From Cytobacillus suaedae (GTDB lineage Bacteria; Bacillota; Bacilli; Bacillales; Bacillaceae_L): a stretch of 64,000 bases of DNA. The stretch lies in the NCBI GenBank assembly GCA_014960805.1, contig CP063163.1:2126001-2190000 (forward strand), written 5' to 3'. The notes under the pieces are model-generated. The model did no database searches and had not been told where the DNA came from. It saw only the letters and a list, made by a program, of their open reading frames with translations. A program made the translations under genes and the position numbers. Numbering within the stretch: position 1 is the stretch's first letter; the number at the start of each line of letters is the position of its first letter. Below are positions 44,669 to 53,418 of this stretch, in pieces.

Positions 44669-45097
44669 GTGCTAGTAAGTAAAAAAGAAGTAGAAGTAAG
44701 ATATGCAGAAACAGATCAAATGGGTGTGGTATACCATGGTAACTACTTAGTATGGTTAGAATTGGGACGTACTCAACTTATTAAAGACTTAGGTTTTAGC
44801 TATGCGGCTATGGAGGAGGAAGGAATCATTTCTCCTGTTATCGATATCCAAGTATCTTATAAAAGACCATTACGTTATGGGGAAATTGCAATAGTGAATA
44901 CATGGATAGAACACTACGATGGGTTACGTGTTATTTATGGGTATGAAATATTAACTCCATCCAATGAACTTGCAGTCAGTGCTACATCCACACACGTGTG
45001 TGTCAAAAAGAATTCATTTCGACCAATTCAGATTCGGAAAGTATACCCTGATTGGCATGAGGCTTATGAAAAAGCCAAAAAATCGGAAGTGAAGTAA
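44669..45097 (+). CDS. yneP: Acyl-CoA thioesterase YneP (YbgC type)
   Basis: This hotdog-fold thioesterase of 142 aa has the YbgC/4HBT active-site segment RYAETDQMGVVYHGNYLVWLELGR with the catalytic Asp in ETDQMG. It hydrolyses acyl-CoA or acyl-ACP; the substrate is unknown. The start is GTG 44669 after AGGGGGAG. Its stop overlaps the yneQ start by one base (TAATG), so translation is coupled. Confidence 0.88.
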   Translation: MLVSKKEVEVRYAETDQMGVVYHGNYLVWLELGRTQLIKDLGFSYAAMEEEGIISPVIDIQVSYKRPLRYGEIAIVNTWIEHYDGLRVIYGYEILTPSNELAVSATSTHVCVKKNSFRPIQIRKVYPDWHEAYEKAKKSEVK

Positions 45098-45405
45098 TGG
45101 CATTTGGGATAAAAAAACATGAATTAGAAGATTGGAAAAAAGCTGTTCGGTCTGGACACATATCTTTTATAACACATTTTTGGTATGACCCTCGTTTTCC
45201 TCACTGCAATACGGTGACTAAGGTTGGTTGCTCAGACATTGATAAGTTAATCAACTGGGGTAATCAATATGGTTTAAAGCAAGAATGGATTCATGTAAGA
45301 GAGTCATATCCACACTATGATTTATTAGGTGACCGCCAACGAATGATTCTTCAAGCAGAAGGTATGCTTGAGCAAATAGAACGTTTCGTAAACCGAAAGA
45401 AGTGA
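45097..45405 (+). CDS. yneQ: Conserved protein YneQ
   Basis: This 102-aa soluble protein has conserved aromatic and charged residues (HFWYDPRFPHCNTVTKVGC; YDLLGDRQRMILQAEGMLEQI). It matches YneQ of Bacillus by position between yneP and yneR. Function unknown. It is translationally coupled to yneP and followed by a terminator. Confidence 0.82.
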   Translation: MAFGIKKHELEDWKKAVRSGHISFITHFWYDPRFPHCNTVTKVGCSDIDKLINWGNQYGLKQEWIHVRESYPHYDLLGDRQRMILQAEGMLEQIERFVNRKK

Positions 45406-45434
45406 TTCCGAAAAGGAATCACTTCTTTAATTTA
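45396..45434. terminator. Bidirectional terminator, yneQ / yneR
   Basis: A perfect 14-bp stem (AAAGAAGTGATTCC and its complement), 5-nt loop, flanked by A- and T-rich ends of two convergent genes. Confidence 0.88.
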
Positions 45435-45722
45435 AGATATATATTCGAATTCAGGTTCAGCATTTTTCTCATCATATGCTACTTTTAGGTTATGATTGTC
45501 AAAATACCAAATATCAGCTTCTTCAACAAAAAATGTTATTCCTTCTTCTTCAACCTTTATTGCTGATTTTGGAGGTTTTTCAATACTAACTCCAAGTGAA
45601 AATCCTGTTTGTAAGGAATTAAACCCACCATAACGTACAAAGAAACGAACTCCATCACCAGATTGTAAATTTAGTTCATCCTTATACCATTTTGCAGCCT
45701 TGTCAGATACCATTAATTCCAT
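45432..45722 (-). CDS. yneR: HesB/IscA-like protein YneR
   Basis: This 96-aa member of the HesB/YneR branch has the fold segments KWYKDELNLQSGDGVRFFVRYGG and GFSLGVSIE. It lacks the three IscA cysteines, so an Fe-S carrier role is doubtful. ATG 45722 is chosen for its AGGAAGG site 8 nt upstream. Function unknown. Confidence 0.8.
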   Translation of the reverse strand: MELMVSDKAAKWYKDELNLQSGDGVRFFVRYGGFNSLQTGFSLGVSIEKPPKSAIKVEEEGITFFVEEADIWYFDNHNLKVAYDEKNAEPEFEYIS

Positions 45723-45801
45723 AAGTAACACCTTCCTTAAGGGGGTATAGCTCTATTATACAGTAGGTATAGATAGTATCCAATGAACATCAGGTGACAT
45801 T

Positions 45802-46971
45802 TTAGTCAAGCCACTGTTTCATATGACTATCCATTTCTTCAAATATTGAAGAAGAGTATCTTGTTCCAGAGGTAGCTACAGCCTCTAGTGGTACTACTTG
45901 AAATCGCCTAACACCTTTATTTGTTACATAAGTAGGTGTGAATTGAGGACTGTGAAGCGTTACCACTGCGTTATTGTCTATTAATTGCTTTGTTATGTTG
46001 ATCTGTAAGACCCCACCAATATCCTTATAATTTTTTACTTGTCCTGATAAGAAATTGCCTAGTGAGTAAACGACAAAAGTTTTTCTACCATCATCTGTTG
46101 TAATCCATTCCATAGGTTGTAAGACATGTGGATGGTGTCCAATAATTAAATCTACACCTTCATTTGCGAGCATTTTTGCTAGAGATTTTTGTTCGTCATT
46201 TGGAAAAAGCTGATATTCATTACCCCAATGCATACTTACAGCAATTACATCTGCTACTTGTTTTGCAACTTTGATGTCTGCTTTCATTTTCTCAGGCTCA
46301 ATTAAATTTACAAGATACTCTTTTCCTTTAGGAACTGGTATCCCGTTTGTCCCATACGTATAAGATAAGAAGGCAATTCTGATACCGTTTCGTGTAAGGA
46401 CTCTGATTCGATCTTTGTCAGCCTGATCACGGTAACCCCCAACATACTCCATTCCAATTTTATCAAAATAGGAAGTTGCATTGAGGACTGCTTTTTCTCC
46501 GCGATCCAATGTGTGATTATTCGCAATGGAAACAATATCGACGCCAGCATCTAAAAACGCATCAGCTACCTCATAAGGGCTATTAAACATAGGGTAGGTA
46601 GATAAGCCGATTTCTGTTCCGCCAATGATTGTTTCTTGATTTGCTATGGTTATATCAGGACTTTCTAGCAAGTGCTTTACACTTGCTATATTCGGTTTGA
46701 AATCATAGCCAGTAGAGGTCTTTGCATCCTTGTAAACAGTGCCATGAATCAATATATCACCAACTGCAGCAAGTGATATCGTTGCAGAATAGGATTTAAA
46801 AACAAATTCAGACTGCTTTTTAGAGTGTTCTGATATTGATTTAACTGAAGTGCTAGAAACTGCTTGCTCTCTCTCAAAATACATGGAGAAAAGTAAATAA
46901 GATATGGTGATTAGTAAAGTTAAACTAATAATAGACGCAAACAAGGTTAATTTTTGCTTCGATTTTCTCAC
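45802..46971 (-). CDS. CapA-family (PgsA-like) extracellular phosphoesterase
   Basis: This 389-aa protein has an N-terminal membrane anchor (about 8-28) and a metallophosphatase-like CapA domain: AAVGDILIHGTVYKDA, ITIANQETIIGG, SIANNHTLDRGEKA, and VSMHWGNEYQ with DLIIGHHPHVLQPME. The family is named for poly-gamma-glutamate capsule biosynthesis, but no capB or capC is nearby, so capsule synthesis is not implied. The start is GTG 46971 after AAGGAG. It is divergent from the S9 peptidase. Not present here in B. subtilis. Confidence 0.85.
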   Translation of the reverse strand: MRKSKQKLTLFASIISLTLLITISYLLFSMYFEREQAVSSTSVKSISEHSKKQSEFVFKSYSATISLAAVGDILIHGTVYKDAKTSTGYDFKPNIASVKHLLESPDITIANQETIIGGTEIGLSTYPMFNSPYEVADAFLDAGVDIVSIANNHTLDRGEKAVLNATSYFDKIGMEYVGGYRDQADKDRIRVLTRNGIRIAFLSYTYGTNGIPVPKGKEYLVNLIEPEKMKADIKVAKQVADVIAVSMHWGNEYQLFPNDEQKSLAKMLANEGVDLIIGHHPHVLQPMEWITTDDGRKTFVVYSLGNFLSGQVKNYKDIGGVLQINITKQLIDNNAVVTLHSPQFTPTYVTNKGVRRFQVVPLEAVATSGTRYSSSIFEEMDSHMKQWLD

Positions 46972-47170
46972 ACACGTTGACTCCTTAGATTCATTTAATC
47001 TTACTATATTATAAATTTGGAAAATTTACTCATATTTTGTGAAAAAAACAGGATTTTTATCGGAAAACACAGAAAAATATTTCAAGAAACGAAATAATGT
47101 ACAAGGGATTTTTCTATTTTTCACGAATATTGTAAATAGAAGTACATTTTGATAGAAAGAGGGTCAGTAC

Positions 47171-48958
47171 ATGATTACTTTTAAAAAACCAGATGTAGAA
47201 CAATTTTTTAGAACGTTTGCGATTCAAAATTTTGCGGTAAGTCCAGATGAGACGCAATTAACTTTTAGTACGAATTTAAGTGGAAAGTATAATCTTTGGG
47301 CAATGGATTTACCTAACCAATTTCCCTACCCACTGACGTTTGTTGACCAAAGCAATCAAGAGCTTGTGTATGATAAGGAAGGTAAATTTATTATTGCTGG
47401 CTTTGATAAAGATGGAGATGAAAATACACAATTATATGCTCTTCAAACACAGGGTGGCGAATTAAAACCACTTCGAACACTTGAAGGACATCGCCATATG
47501 GGTCCAATTCTTTCAAAGGATGGAAAGAGATTATTTTACACTTCAACAAAAGACAATCCGATGTATTTAAATACATATTGCTATAATCTTGAGAACGGTG
47601 AAGAGTCAGTTATAAACGAGGGAAGTGAAGCGGCTACTTATTTAATGGATGTGAGTCCCAATGAAGACAGCCAAGTTTATTGGAGACACTTCGCCAATAC
47701 GAACACACGTGCTTATGTGTTGAATAATGGCAATTTCGTTCAACTAACGCCAGAAACTGATAAACAGCACACAGTTACAGGTGTAGTATTTACTAGTGAT
47801 ACGGAAACATATTTACTCACAAACCACGACGAAGATTTAACATACTTGGCTAAGTATGATCTTACTTCTGGAGAATTTACAAAAGTATTAGCTCTTGACA
47901 AAGAAGATTTGAATAACGTCAAATTTAATAAAGAGCAAAATAAGCTATACTTTACGAGTTCAAAAGGTGTTGAAGACTTCTTATATGAATATGATTTAGC
48001 TACAGGAGAGACAACTGCTATTGAAACGCCTACTAGTGTTATTGAAAAGCTAGTTGTAACAAAAGCTGGGAACTTATATGTACTAGGTCGTTCTGCAACA
48101 CGCCCATTCAATATTTACAAAAAAACTTCTACTACTAAAGAGTGGCAAGCATGCACAAATTACGGTGTGCCAGGGGTAGCTGAAGAAGAATTAGTCGATC
48201 CTGAAGTGCTTACATATCCTTCTTTTGATGGATTAGAAATTGAAGCGCTTTTCTTTAAGGCAAAAGAAGATGTTAGTAATGGACATGTCATTCTATGGCC
48301 TCACGGTGGTCCACAAGCTGCTGAGCGTAAATCATTCAGAGCGCTATTCCAATTCTTAGTAAATCGTGGTTATAGTCTTTTTGCTCCGAACTTCCGTGGT
48401 TCGTCTAACTATGGATTAGCATTTATGAAAATGGTTGAAGGTGACTGGGGACATGGCCCAAGACTTGATAATATTGAAGGGTTAGAGTACCTCATTAAAA
48501 ATGGTTACGCAGACCGTGAGAAAATCTTATTAATGGGTGGTAGCTTCGGTGGCTACATGGCTTTACTATTACATGGGCGTCACGCTGAGTATTTTAAAGC
48601 TGTTGTTGATATATTTGGACCAAGTGACTTATTCTCATTTATTGATTCAGTTCCCGAGCACTGGAAGCCTGCAATGGCACAATGGGTAGGAGATCCTGTT
48701 AAGGATAAAGAGAAACTAATTGAATATTCTCCAATCACTCATTTAGATGGTATGGTCAAACCAATGCTAGTTATTCAAGGTGCAAATGACCCTCGAGTTG
48801 TTAAGGCTGAATCAGATAAAATCGTTCAAGCACTTCAAAATAAAGGAATTAATGTAGAATACCTCGTCCTAGAAGATGAGGGTCATGGCTTCTCGAAAAA
48901 AGAGAATGAAATAAAAGTAAACAGAACGATTCTTGAGTTCTTTGATCGTTTTATTTAA
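47171..48958 (+). CDS. S9 family prolyl oligopeptidase-like peptidase
   Basis: This 595-aa protein has an N-terminal beta-propeller of WD40-like repeats (about 20-330) and a C-terminal alpha/beta hydrolase domain. The catalytic triad is Ser458 in GGSFGGYMA, Asp540 in GANDPRVV and His572 in EDEGHGF. It resembles acylaminoacyl-peptidases and oligopeptidases. There is no signal peptide, so it is cytosolic and acts on short peptides (inference). GAGGGTC precedes the ATG. It is an accessory gene relative to B. subtilis. Confidence 0.9.
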   Translation: MITFKKPDVEQFFRTFAIQNFAVSPDETQLTFSTNLSGKYNLWAMDLPNQFPYPLTFVDQSNQELVYDKEGKFIIAGFDKDGDENTQLYALQTQGGELKPLRTLEGHRHMGPILSKDGKRLFYTSTKDNPMYLNTYCYNLENGEESVINEGSEAATYLMDVSPNEDSQVYWRHFANTNTRAYVLNNGNFVQLTPETDKQHTVTGVVFTSDTETYLLTNHDEDLTYLAKYDLTSGEFTKVLALDKEDLNNVKFNKEQNKLYFTSSKGVEDFLYEYDLATGETTAIETPTSVIEKLVVTKAGNLYVLGRSATRPFNIYKKTSTTKEWQACTNYGVPGVAEEELVDPEVLTYPSFDGLEIEALFFKAKEDVSNGHVILWPHGGPQAAERKSFRALFQFLVNRGYSLFAPNFRGSSNYGLAFMKMVEGDWGHGPRLDNIEGLEYLIKNGYADREKILLMGGSFGGYMALLLHGRHAEYFKAVVDIFGPSDLFSFIDSVPEHWKPAMAQWVGDPVKDKEKLIEYSPITHLDGMVKPMLVIQGANDPRVVKAESDKIVQALQNKGINVEYLVLEDEGHGFSKKENEIKVNRTILEFFDRFI

Positions 48959-48968
48959 TAATAAAAAT

Positions 48969-49003
48969 AGACGTGCAACCTACATTGGTTGTACGTCTTT
49001 TTC
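48969..49003. terminator. Bidirectional terminator, S9 peptidase / 66-aa gene
   Basis: AGACGTGCAACC/GGTTGTACGTCT (one G-T pair), 6-nt loop, flanked by A and T runs; it covers the last codons of the convergent gene. Confidence 0.85.
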
Positions 49004-49180
49004 ATCTTCTAATTCATCAATCATCATTAATAATTCATCAAATGTAGAGATTTTCTTGCATGGTTCTCCACTACATTCTAAGTTAGAGCTGTAATCAAAT
49101 AGTTCTAATGCAAACTCATCATTATCAGAAGGGCTTACCGTTGTTTCATATATAAAATTACGTGGGTTGAGTTTTTGCAT
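48980..49180 (-). CDS. Hypothetical 66-aa acidic protein
   Basis: A small acidic protein (LNPRNFIYETTVSPSDNDEF, then ECSGEPCKKISTFDELL and DELEDEKDVQPM) with two cysteines and no membrane segment. I do not recognise it. ATG 49180 is chosen since AGGAAAGG is 9 nt upstream. A perfect catabolite-response element lies 80 nt upstream. It is downstream of plsY on the same strand, separated by a terminator. Confidence 0.6.
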   Translation of the reverse strand: MQKLNPRNFIYETTVSPSDNDEFALELFDYSSNLECSGEPCKKISTFDELLMMIDELEDEKDVQPM

Positions 49181-49259
49181 GCTCATCAACCTTTCCTGTA
49201 GTTCTTACTTATATCATATAGCAAAATCCGTGGAATTAACCCTTGAAATTTGACAAAAC

Positions 49260-49273
49260 TGAAAACGTTTACA
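49260..49273. promoter_or_regulatory. Catabolite response element (cre)
   Basis: TGAAAACGTTTACA matches TGWAANCGNTNWCA at every position. It lies upstream of the 66-aa gene and downstream of the plsY terminator. Confidence 0.6.
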
Positions 49274-49311
49274 CTAATTTGATCGGCAGTAAGCACTCAA
49301 ACCTCTTGAAT

Positions 49312-49340
49312 AGAAAAAACACACCCCAATAGGATGTGTT
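49312..49340 (-). terminator. Terminator of plsY
   Basis: On the minus strand AACACATCC pairs with GGGTGTGTT (one G-T pair), 5-nt loop, then a T run. Confidence 0.8.
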
Positions 49341-49924
49341 TAGAGCCACTTAATTTTAGGTTCTGTTTTGTTGATAATTCGTTTAATGTTAGCTATGTGT
49401 TTAAAAATCACAAATGCCGCAAGTAAGGATAGGACAATAATTAAAGGAAGGTCTCCAAAGAATATACTATAGATGACACCATAGATACCTGTTAGCATGG
49501 ATGAAAGTGAAACGTACTTTGATATGTATAAACAGATAAAGAAGACAAGTAGCATCGTTATAAAAAGAATAGGGCTATAAAATAAGAGCAATCCACCAGA
49601 TGTTGCTACTGCTTTTCCACCTTTAAATTTTGCAAAAACAGGATATACATGTCCAATGACGGCAATGACCCCAACTAGTAATGGATGAAGGTCTACACCT
49701 ACTAGTATTGGTAATGCTGCTGCCAAAGTACCTTTTAGTATATCAGCTATTGTTACAATTAATCCCGCTTTCACACCTAAAGTACGAAACGTATTTGTTC
49801 CCCCTAAATTTCCGCTACCATGTTCACGAATATCAATCCCGTACCCAATCTTACCAACAATTAGCGCAGAGGGTATTGAACCTAGTAAGTATGCAAGGAT
49901 AATTACGAAAGCTTCTAGTATCAT
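49340..49924 (-). CDS. plsY: Acyl phosphate:glycerol-3-phosphate acyltransferase PlsY
   Basis: This membrane enzyme makes lysophosphatidic acid from acyl phosphate and glycerol 3-phosphate. The 194-aa protein has about five helices and the family motifs [27 protein letters not shown] and [23 protein letters not shown] precedes the ATG on the minus strand. It corresponds to yneS of B. subtilis, here separated from yneT by three accessory genes. Confidence 0.95.
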   Translation of the reverse strand: MILEAFVIILAYLLGSIPSALIVGKIGYGIDIREHGSGNLGGTNTFRTLGVKAGLIVTIADILKGTLAAALPILVGVDLHPLLVGVIAVIGHVYPVFAKFKGGKAVATSGGLLLFYSPILFITMLLVFFICLYISKYVSLSSMLTGIYGVIYSIFFGDLPLIIVLSLLAAFVIFKHIANIKRIINKTEPKIKWL

Positions 49925-50081
49925 TTACTTTTCCCCTTTAAAATCCAGCATGTCTTCTCATAATTGTACCACGTCAATACGAAAAAACATAACAATTATT
50001 CATTCAGCAAATCCTGTTAATTTTCAAATATATCTTTTCATTTGTCAAAAAATTTCGTAGTATGTCGGTAGGAGGTGTGAT

Positions 50082-51830
50082 ATGTCGAGAATTGAAACAC
50101 ATAAACAGAATGGAATTAAAACTTCTACAATCGTAGTGGGGTTAATTGCTTCACTCGTACTGATATCTACAAGTCTATTTTTCTTTATCTATCCATTCCC
50201 ATCAGAAGAAAAAGTGAACTATACAAGCAAGGAGCACCCAATCATATATAAGGGAGAAATGTTGGAAGAAGAGGCTTTAATAAAGGATAACATTGTTTAT
50301 TTACCTCTTACATTTTTTAAAGAACATATTGATGACTCGTTTGTAATGGATGTAGAAACGAACTCAATCATTATTGCAACAACTGATAAAGTTATTCAAA
50401 TGCCTACGGATTCATTGACCTATTTAGTGAATGAACAACCTTTCAAGGTAGAGATACCAGTTGTTCTTGAAAACGAGGAGATTCCATATATTGCTTTAGA
50501 GCCGCTTAAAAATCTATACCCGGTTCAAATTGAGCACCTTGAAGTTTCCGGTGTAGTTATTGTAAGGAAGCATGGTGAATCTATCCTTTATGGAACAGTC
50601 AATGTGGAACAAAAAGTAGACGATCTTAGACTAAGATTAAAAACTAGTTTAACTAGTCCTTACGTTGCAGAGGTTTCCGAGAAAGAACAAGTTGAAATAA
50701 TTAGAGAAGAAAACAGTTTTTATTATACTCGTAAAGAAAATGGTTTGGCAGGTTATTTACCCAAAGATTCTATCACTCTAGCAAACACACAAATTGTTAC
50801 AGTTGAATATGAGAATGTAAAAAAACCACACCCTGCCATTCAGTGGCCAATTAATGTAACTTGGGAAGCTGTTTATTCAGTGAATCCGGACGTGAAGAAG
50901 CTTCCTCAAATGACAGGTGTAAACGTTGTTTCACCTACTTGGTTCCATTTGGAAAATAATGAAGGTGATATCTCAAATCTTGGTTCAATTGAGTATGTGA
51001 ACTGGGCAAAGTCTCGAAACTATCAAGTCTGGGGCCTCTTTTCGAATGACTTTGATCCAGATAAAACCCATGAAGCGTTTAAAAACTATGAAACTAGAAT
51101 GAAGATGGTTAGACAGCTTCTTCAATATGCTGAAATGTACAAGCTAGATGGCATTAATATAGATATTGAAAACGTTCGTTCAGCTGACGGACCACTTGTT
51201 ACTCAATTTGTAAGAGAGGCAACACCATACTTTCATCAAGCAGGCTTAATTGTGTCAATGGACATTACCTTTATATCAAATAGTGAAATGTGGTCCAAAT
51301 TTTATGAACGAGAAAAGCTAGCTGAAATTGTCGACTATATGATGATTATGGCCTACGATGAACATTGGGGAACATCTCCTGTAGCGGGAAGTGTTGCAAG
51401 CTTACCATGGGTTGAGAGCAATTTGCAGGAGCTTTTAAAAGTTGTACCACACGACCGACTTATATTAGGTGTGCCTCTATATGCAAGGATTTGGAAAGAA
51501 CAAGATACAGAGGGTGGAAATATCGAAGTTTCGTCAAAGGCTTATAGCATGGATGCTATTCAAAAGTGGATAAAAGAGCGAAACTTAACACCGACGTATG
51601 ATGAAGCCTCTGGTCAGAATTATGTAGAATATCGAAATGTAGAAGAGAAAGCGACCTATAAGATTTGGATTGAAGATGAGCTTTCACTTCATAAAAGAGG
51701 ACAGTTAGTTCATAAATATAATCTTGCAGGAGTTGCAACCTGGTCAAGGTTCTTTGCAAATGACTTAGGATGGTCAACACTGGATGATTCTTTAAAAAGA
51801 CTTGAGGTAACAACTGAAAAAAATAAATAA
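50082..51830 (+). CDS. Membrane-anchored glycosyl hydrolase family 18 protein
   Basis: This 582-aa protein has an N-terminal membrane anchor (about 15-40), a stalk-like domain (about 50-165, resembling copper amine oxidase N-terminal repeats), an SH3-like region (about 180-240) and a GH18 catalytic domain (about 265-575). The GH18 motif DGINIDIEN has the two Asp and the acid Glu in place, and IMAYDEHWG is the downstream motif. B. subtilis relatives (YaaH/YdhD/YvbX type) act on peptidoglycan or chitin-like polymers. The substrate here is inferred to be cell wall. GGAGGTG precedes the ATG. Confidence 0.85.
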   Translation: MSRIETHKQNGIKTSTIVVGLIASLVLISTSLFFFIYPFPSEEKVNYTSKEHPIIYKGEMLEEEALIKDNIVYLPLTFFKEHIDDSFVMDVETNSIIIATTDKVIQMPTDSLTYLVNEQPFKVEIPVVLENEEIPYIALEPLKNLYPVQIEHLEVSGVVIVRKHGESILYGTVNVEQKVDDLRLRLKTSLTSPYVAEVSEKEQVEIIREENSFYYTRKENGLAGYLPKDSITLANTQIVTVEYENVKKPHPAIQWPINVTWEAVYSVNPDVKKLPQMTGVNVVSPTWFHLENNEGDISNLGSIEYVNWAKSRNYQVWGLFSNDFDPDKTHEAFKNYETRMKMVRQLLQYAEMYKLDGINIDIENVRSADGPLVTQFVREATPYFHQAGLIVSMDITFISNSEMWSKFYEREKLAEIVDYMMIMAYDEHWGTSPVAGSVASLPWVESNLQELLKVVPHDRLILGVPLYARIWKEQDTEGGNIEVSSKAYSMDAIQKWIKERNLTPTYDEASGQNYVEYRNVEEKATYKIWIEDELSLHKRGQLVHKYNLAGVATWSRFFANDLGWSTLDDSLKRLEVTTEKNK

Positions 51831-51841
51831 ATAAATACTTT

Positions 51842-51870
51842 AACCAAATCTCTTTAGGTTTGGTTTTTTT
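51842..51870 (+). terminator. Terminator of the GH18 gene
   Basis: AACCAAATCT/AGGTTTGGTT (one G-T pair), 4-nt loop, T run. Confidence 0.85.
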
Positions 51871-51878
51871 ATGCATTA

Positions 51879-51906
51879 TTGACAATTAAACCAAAATAAG
51901 TAAAAA
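51879..51906 (+). promoter_or_regulatory. Promoter of the MFS exporter leader
   Basis: A consensus TTGACA (51879-51884), 16-nt spacer and a weak TAAAAA (51901-51906). It lies between the GH18 terminator and the leader. Confidence 0.5.
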
Positions 51907-51960
51907 TATAGGTAAATTAATAGTAACCTAGACTGTTAAACCGTGACTAAGGTCACCCTT

Positions 51961-51993
51961 ATGTTTTCCATAAGCCGGTCTTGTATCTTGTAA
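51961..51993 (+). CDS. Putative 10-aa leader peptide of the MFS gene
   Basis: ATG 51961 opens a ten-codon frame encoding MFSISRSCIL, ending at TAA 51991-51993. TAAGG (51948-51952) is 8 nt upstream and sits in the loop of a 5-bp hairpin GTGAC/GTCAC (51943-51956). Codons 4-10 lie on the 5' arm of the terminator below. A ribosome stalled here would prevent that hairpin from forming. Expression is inferred, not shown. Confidence 0.55.
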   Translation: MFSISRSCIL

Positions 51994-52016
51994 AAAGATA
52001 TAAGGCCGGCTTTTTT
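51972..52016 (+). terminator. Attenuator-type terminator before the MFS gene
   Basis: An 18-bp stem (51972-51989 with 51995-52012, two G-T pairs), loop GTAAA, then six T. It is 39 nt upstream of the MFS start and downstream of its own promoter. A competing hairpin CTTATG/CATAAG (51958-51974) shares the first three bases of the 5' arm. Confidence 0.8.
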
Positions 52017-52055
52017 ATTTCTAACAGTACAATCCATTGAAGGAGAGTTTTACAA

Positions 52056-53297
52056 GTGATTAAATTATTGTTTAAGCTTCACCCGATTATTTCATTTTTA
52101 CTTATTGGTGCTTTATTTTCCAGGATTGCTAATTCAATGAGCATGCCCTTTTTGGCAATTTATTTGGCCAAACAAACTGATTTAAGTCCATTGATGATAG
52201 GTGTGATAATTGGAGCCGCTCCCTTAGCTAGTACAGTCACTGGTATCTTAGGGGGCTATCTGTCAGATAAGTTTGGAAGAAAACTAATAATGCTTGTATC
52301 TATATATTCATGGGGTTTTGTCTTCATAGGTTTTGCGTTTGCTAACGATCCTATCATCTTTTTATTATTAAGTATTCTTAATGGTGTGTGTAAAGCCTTT
52401 TTTGAACCCGTGTCCCAGGCCTTAATGGGAGATTTAACAGAGCAAAAATTAAGACAAAGGGTATTTTCTTTAAGGTACACTGCATTAAATGCTGGGGTTG
52501 CAATAGGTCCATTACTTGGTGTCTTTATTGGGTTATCTTCAAGTGGAATAGGATTTATCCTAACCGGAACCTTTTATTTCCTATATTCAATTGTTTTACA
52601 TATGATCATTCGTAAACTTTCTATACCTGTACAAACGAGTAAGACAGTTCACTCTATGAAGGAATCTTTCTTGATCATGAAAGAAGATAGAGTGTTAATG
52701 TATTTTATATTAGGAGCATGTATTACACAAATTGCTTTTGCTCAATTTGCCCCATTATCCCATCATATGAGTATAACTTTTGAAAAAGGTGTAATCTATT
52801 TTGGGTGGATGATGACAACAAATGCATTAGTAGTAGTCGTTGCACAGTTCCCACTTTCTTCGATATTTGAACGCTTTTCAACCATTACAGGGGTATATGT
52901 TGGTAATGGGCTATATGCCATTGGAGGATTAGGGTTTGCTTTTTCGAATACTTTAACAGAGATGATATTCTCTATGATAATCTTTACACTAGGCGAAGTA
53001 CTATGTTTTCCTGCTGGAACAATTTTAATAGACAAATTGGCACCAAATCACTTACGTGGGAGTTATTACGGTGCATTGAATTTTACTGAGTTAGGACGGT
53101 TTATTGGACCTACATTAGGTATGTTTTTATACTCTACTATGAATATTTCTTGGCTTTTTACCATTATATTTATCTTATTGTTAGTAAGTAGCCTAATTTA
53201 TATGGTAGGAAATCATGTATGGATGAAGCAAATAAAACAGAATTCAATGACTGAAGAGGCTCCTTTAACTCCCTACAAAAATATTGATGCTATATAA
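52056..53297 (+). CDS. Major facilitator superfamily drug exporter
   Basis: This 413-aa membrane protein has 12 predicted helices. The MFS motif A is GYLSDKFGRK between helices 2 and 3, and the helix-5 motif C-like segment is LNAGVAIGPLLG, typical of drug/proton antiporters. The substrate cannot be assigned. The start is GTG 52056 after GAAGGAGAG. The leader with a small ORF and terminator suggests induction by translation inhibitors, as for several known resistance exporters. Accessory relative to B. subtilis. Confidence 0.88.
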   Translation: MIKLLFKLHPIISFLLIGALFSRIANSMSMPFLAIYLAKQTDLSPLMIGVIIGAAPLASTVTGILGGYLSDKFGRKLIMLVSIYSWGFVFIGFAFANDPIIFLLLSILNGVCKAFFEPVSQALMGDLTEQKLRQRVFSLRYTALNAGVAIGPLLGVFIGLSSSGIGFILTGTFYFLYSIVLHMIIRKLSIPVQTSKTVHSMKESFLIMKEDRVLMYFILGACITQIAFAQFAPLSHHMSITFEKGVIYFGWMMTTNALVVVVAQFPLSSIFERFSTITGVYVGNGLYAIGGLGFAFSNTLTEMIFSMIIFTLGEVLCFPAGTILIDKLAPNHLRGSYYGALNFTELGRFIGPTLGMFLYSTMNISWLFTIIFILLLVSSLIYMVGNHVWMKQIKQNSMTEEAPLTPYKNIDAI

Positions 53298-53359
53298 ATG
53301 TAGTAATCAGAAAAGTCACGGTGATAAAGTACTTTTAATGGGAAACTAATTTAACTCTG

Positions 53360-53368
53360 TGATATAAT
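53360..53368 (+). promoter_or_regulatory. Extended -10 promoter of the diguanylate cyclase gene
   Basis: TGA-TATAAT (53360-53368), poor -35. Confidence 0.45.
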
Positions 53369-53418
53369 GTTTTAAATTAAATAACTAGTTTAATTGAAAA
53401 ATAGGGGGCTAGTTAACG

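Noticed and set aside
51972..52016. Simple terminator of the upstream GH18 gene
   Set aside because: The GH18 gene already has its own terminator at 51842-51870, and a consensus -35 lies between that and this hairpin.
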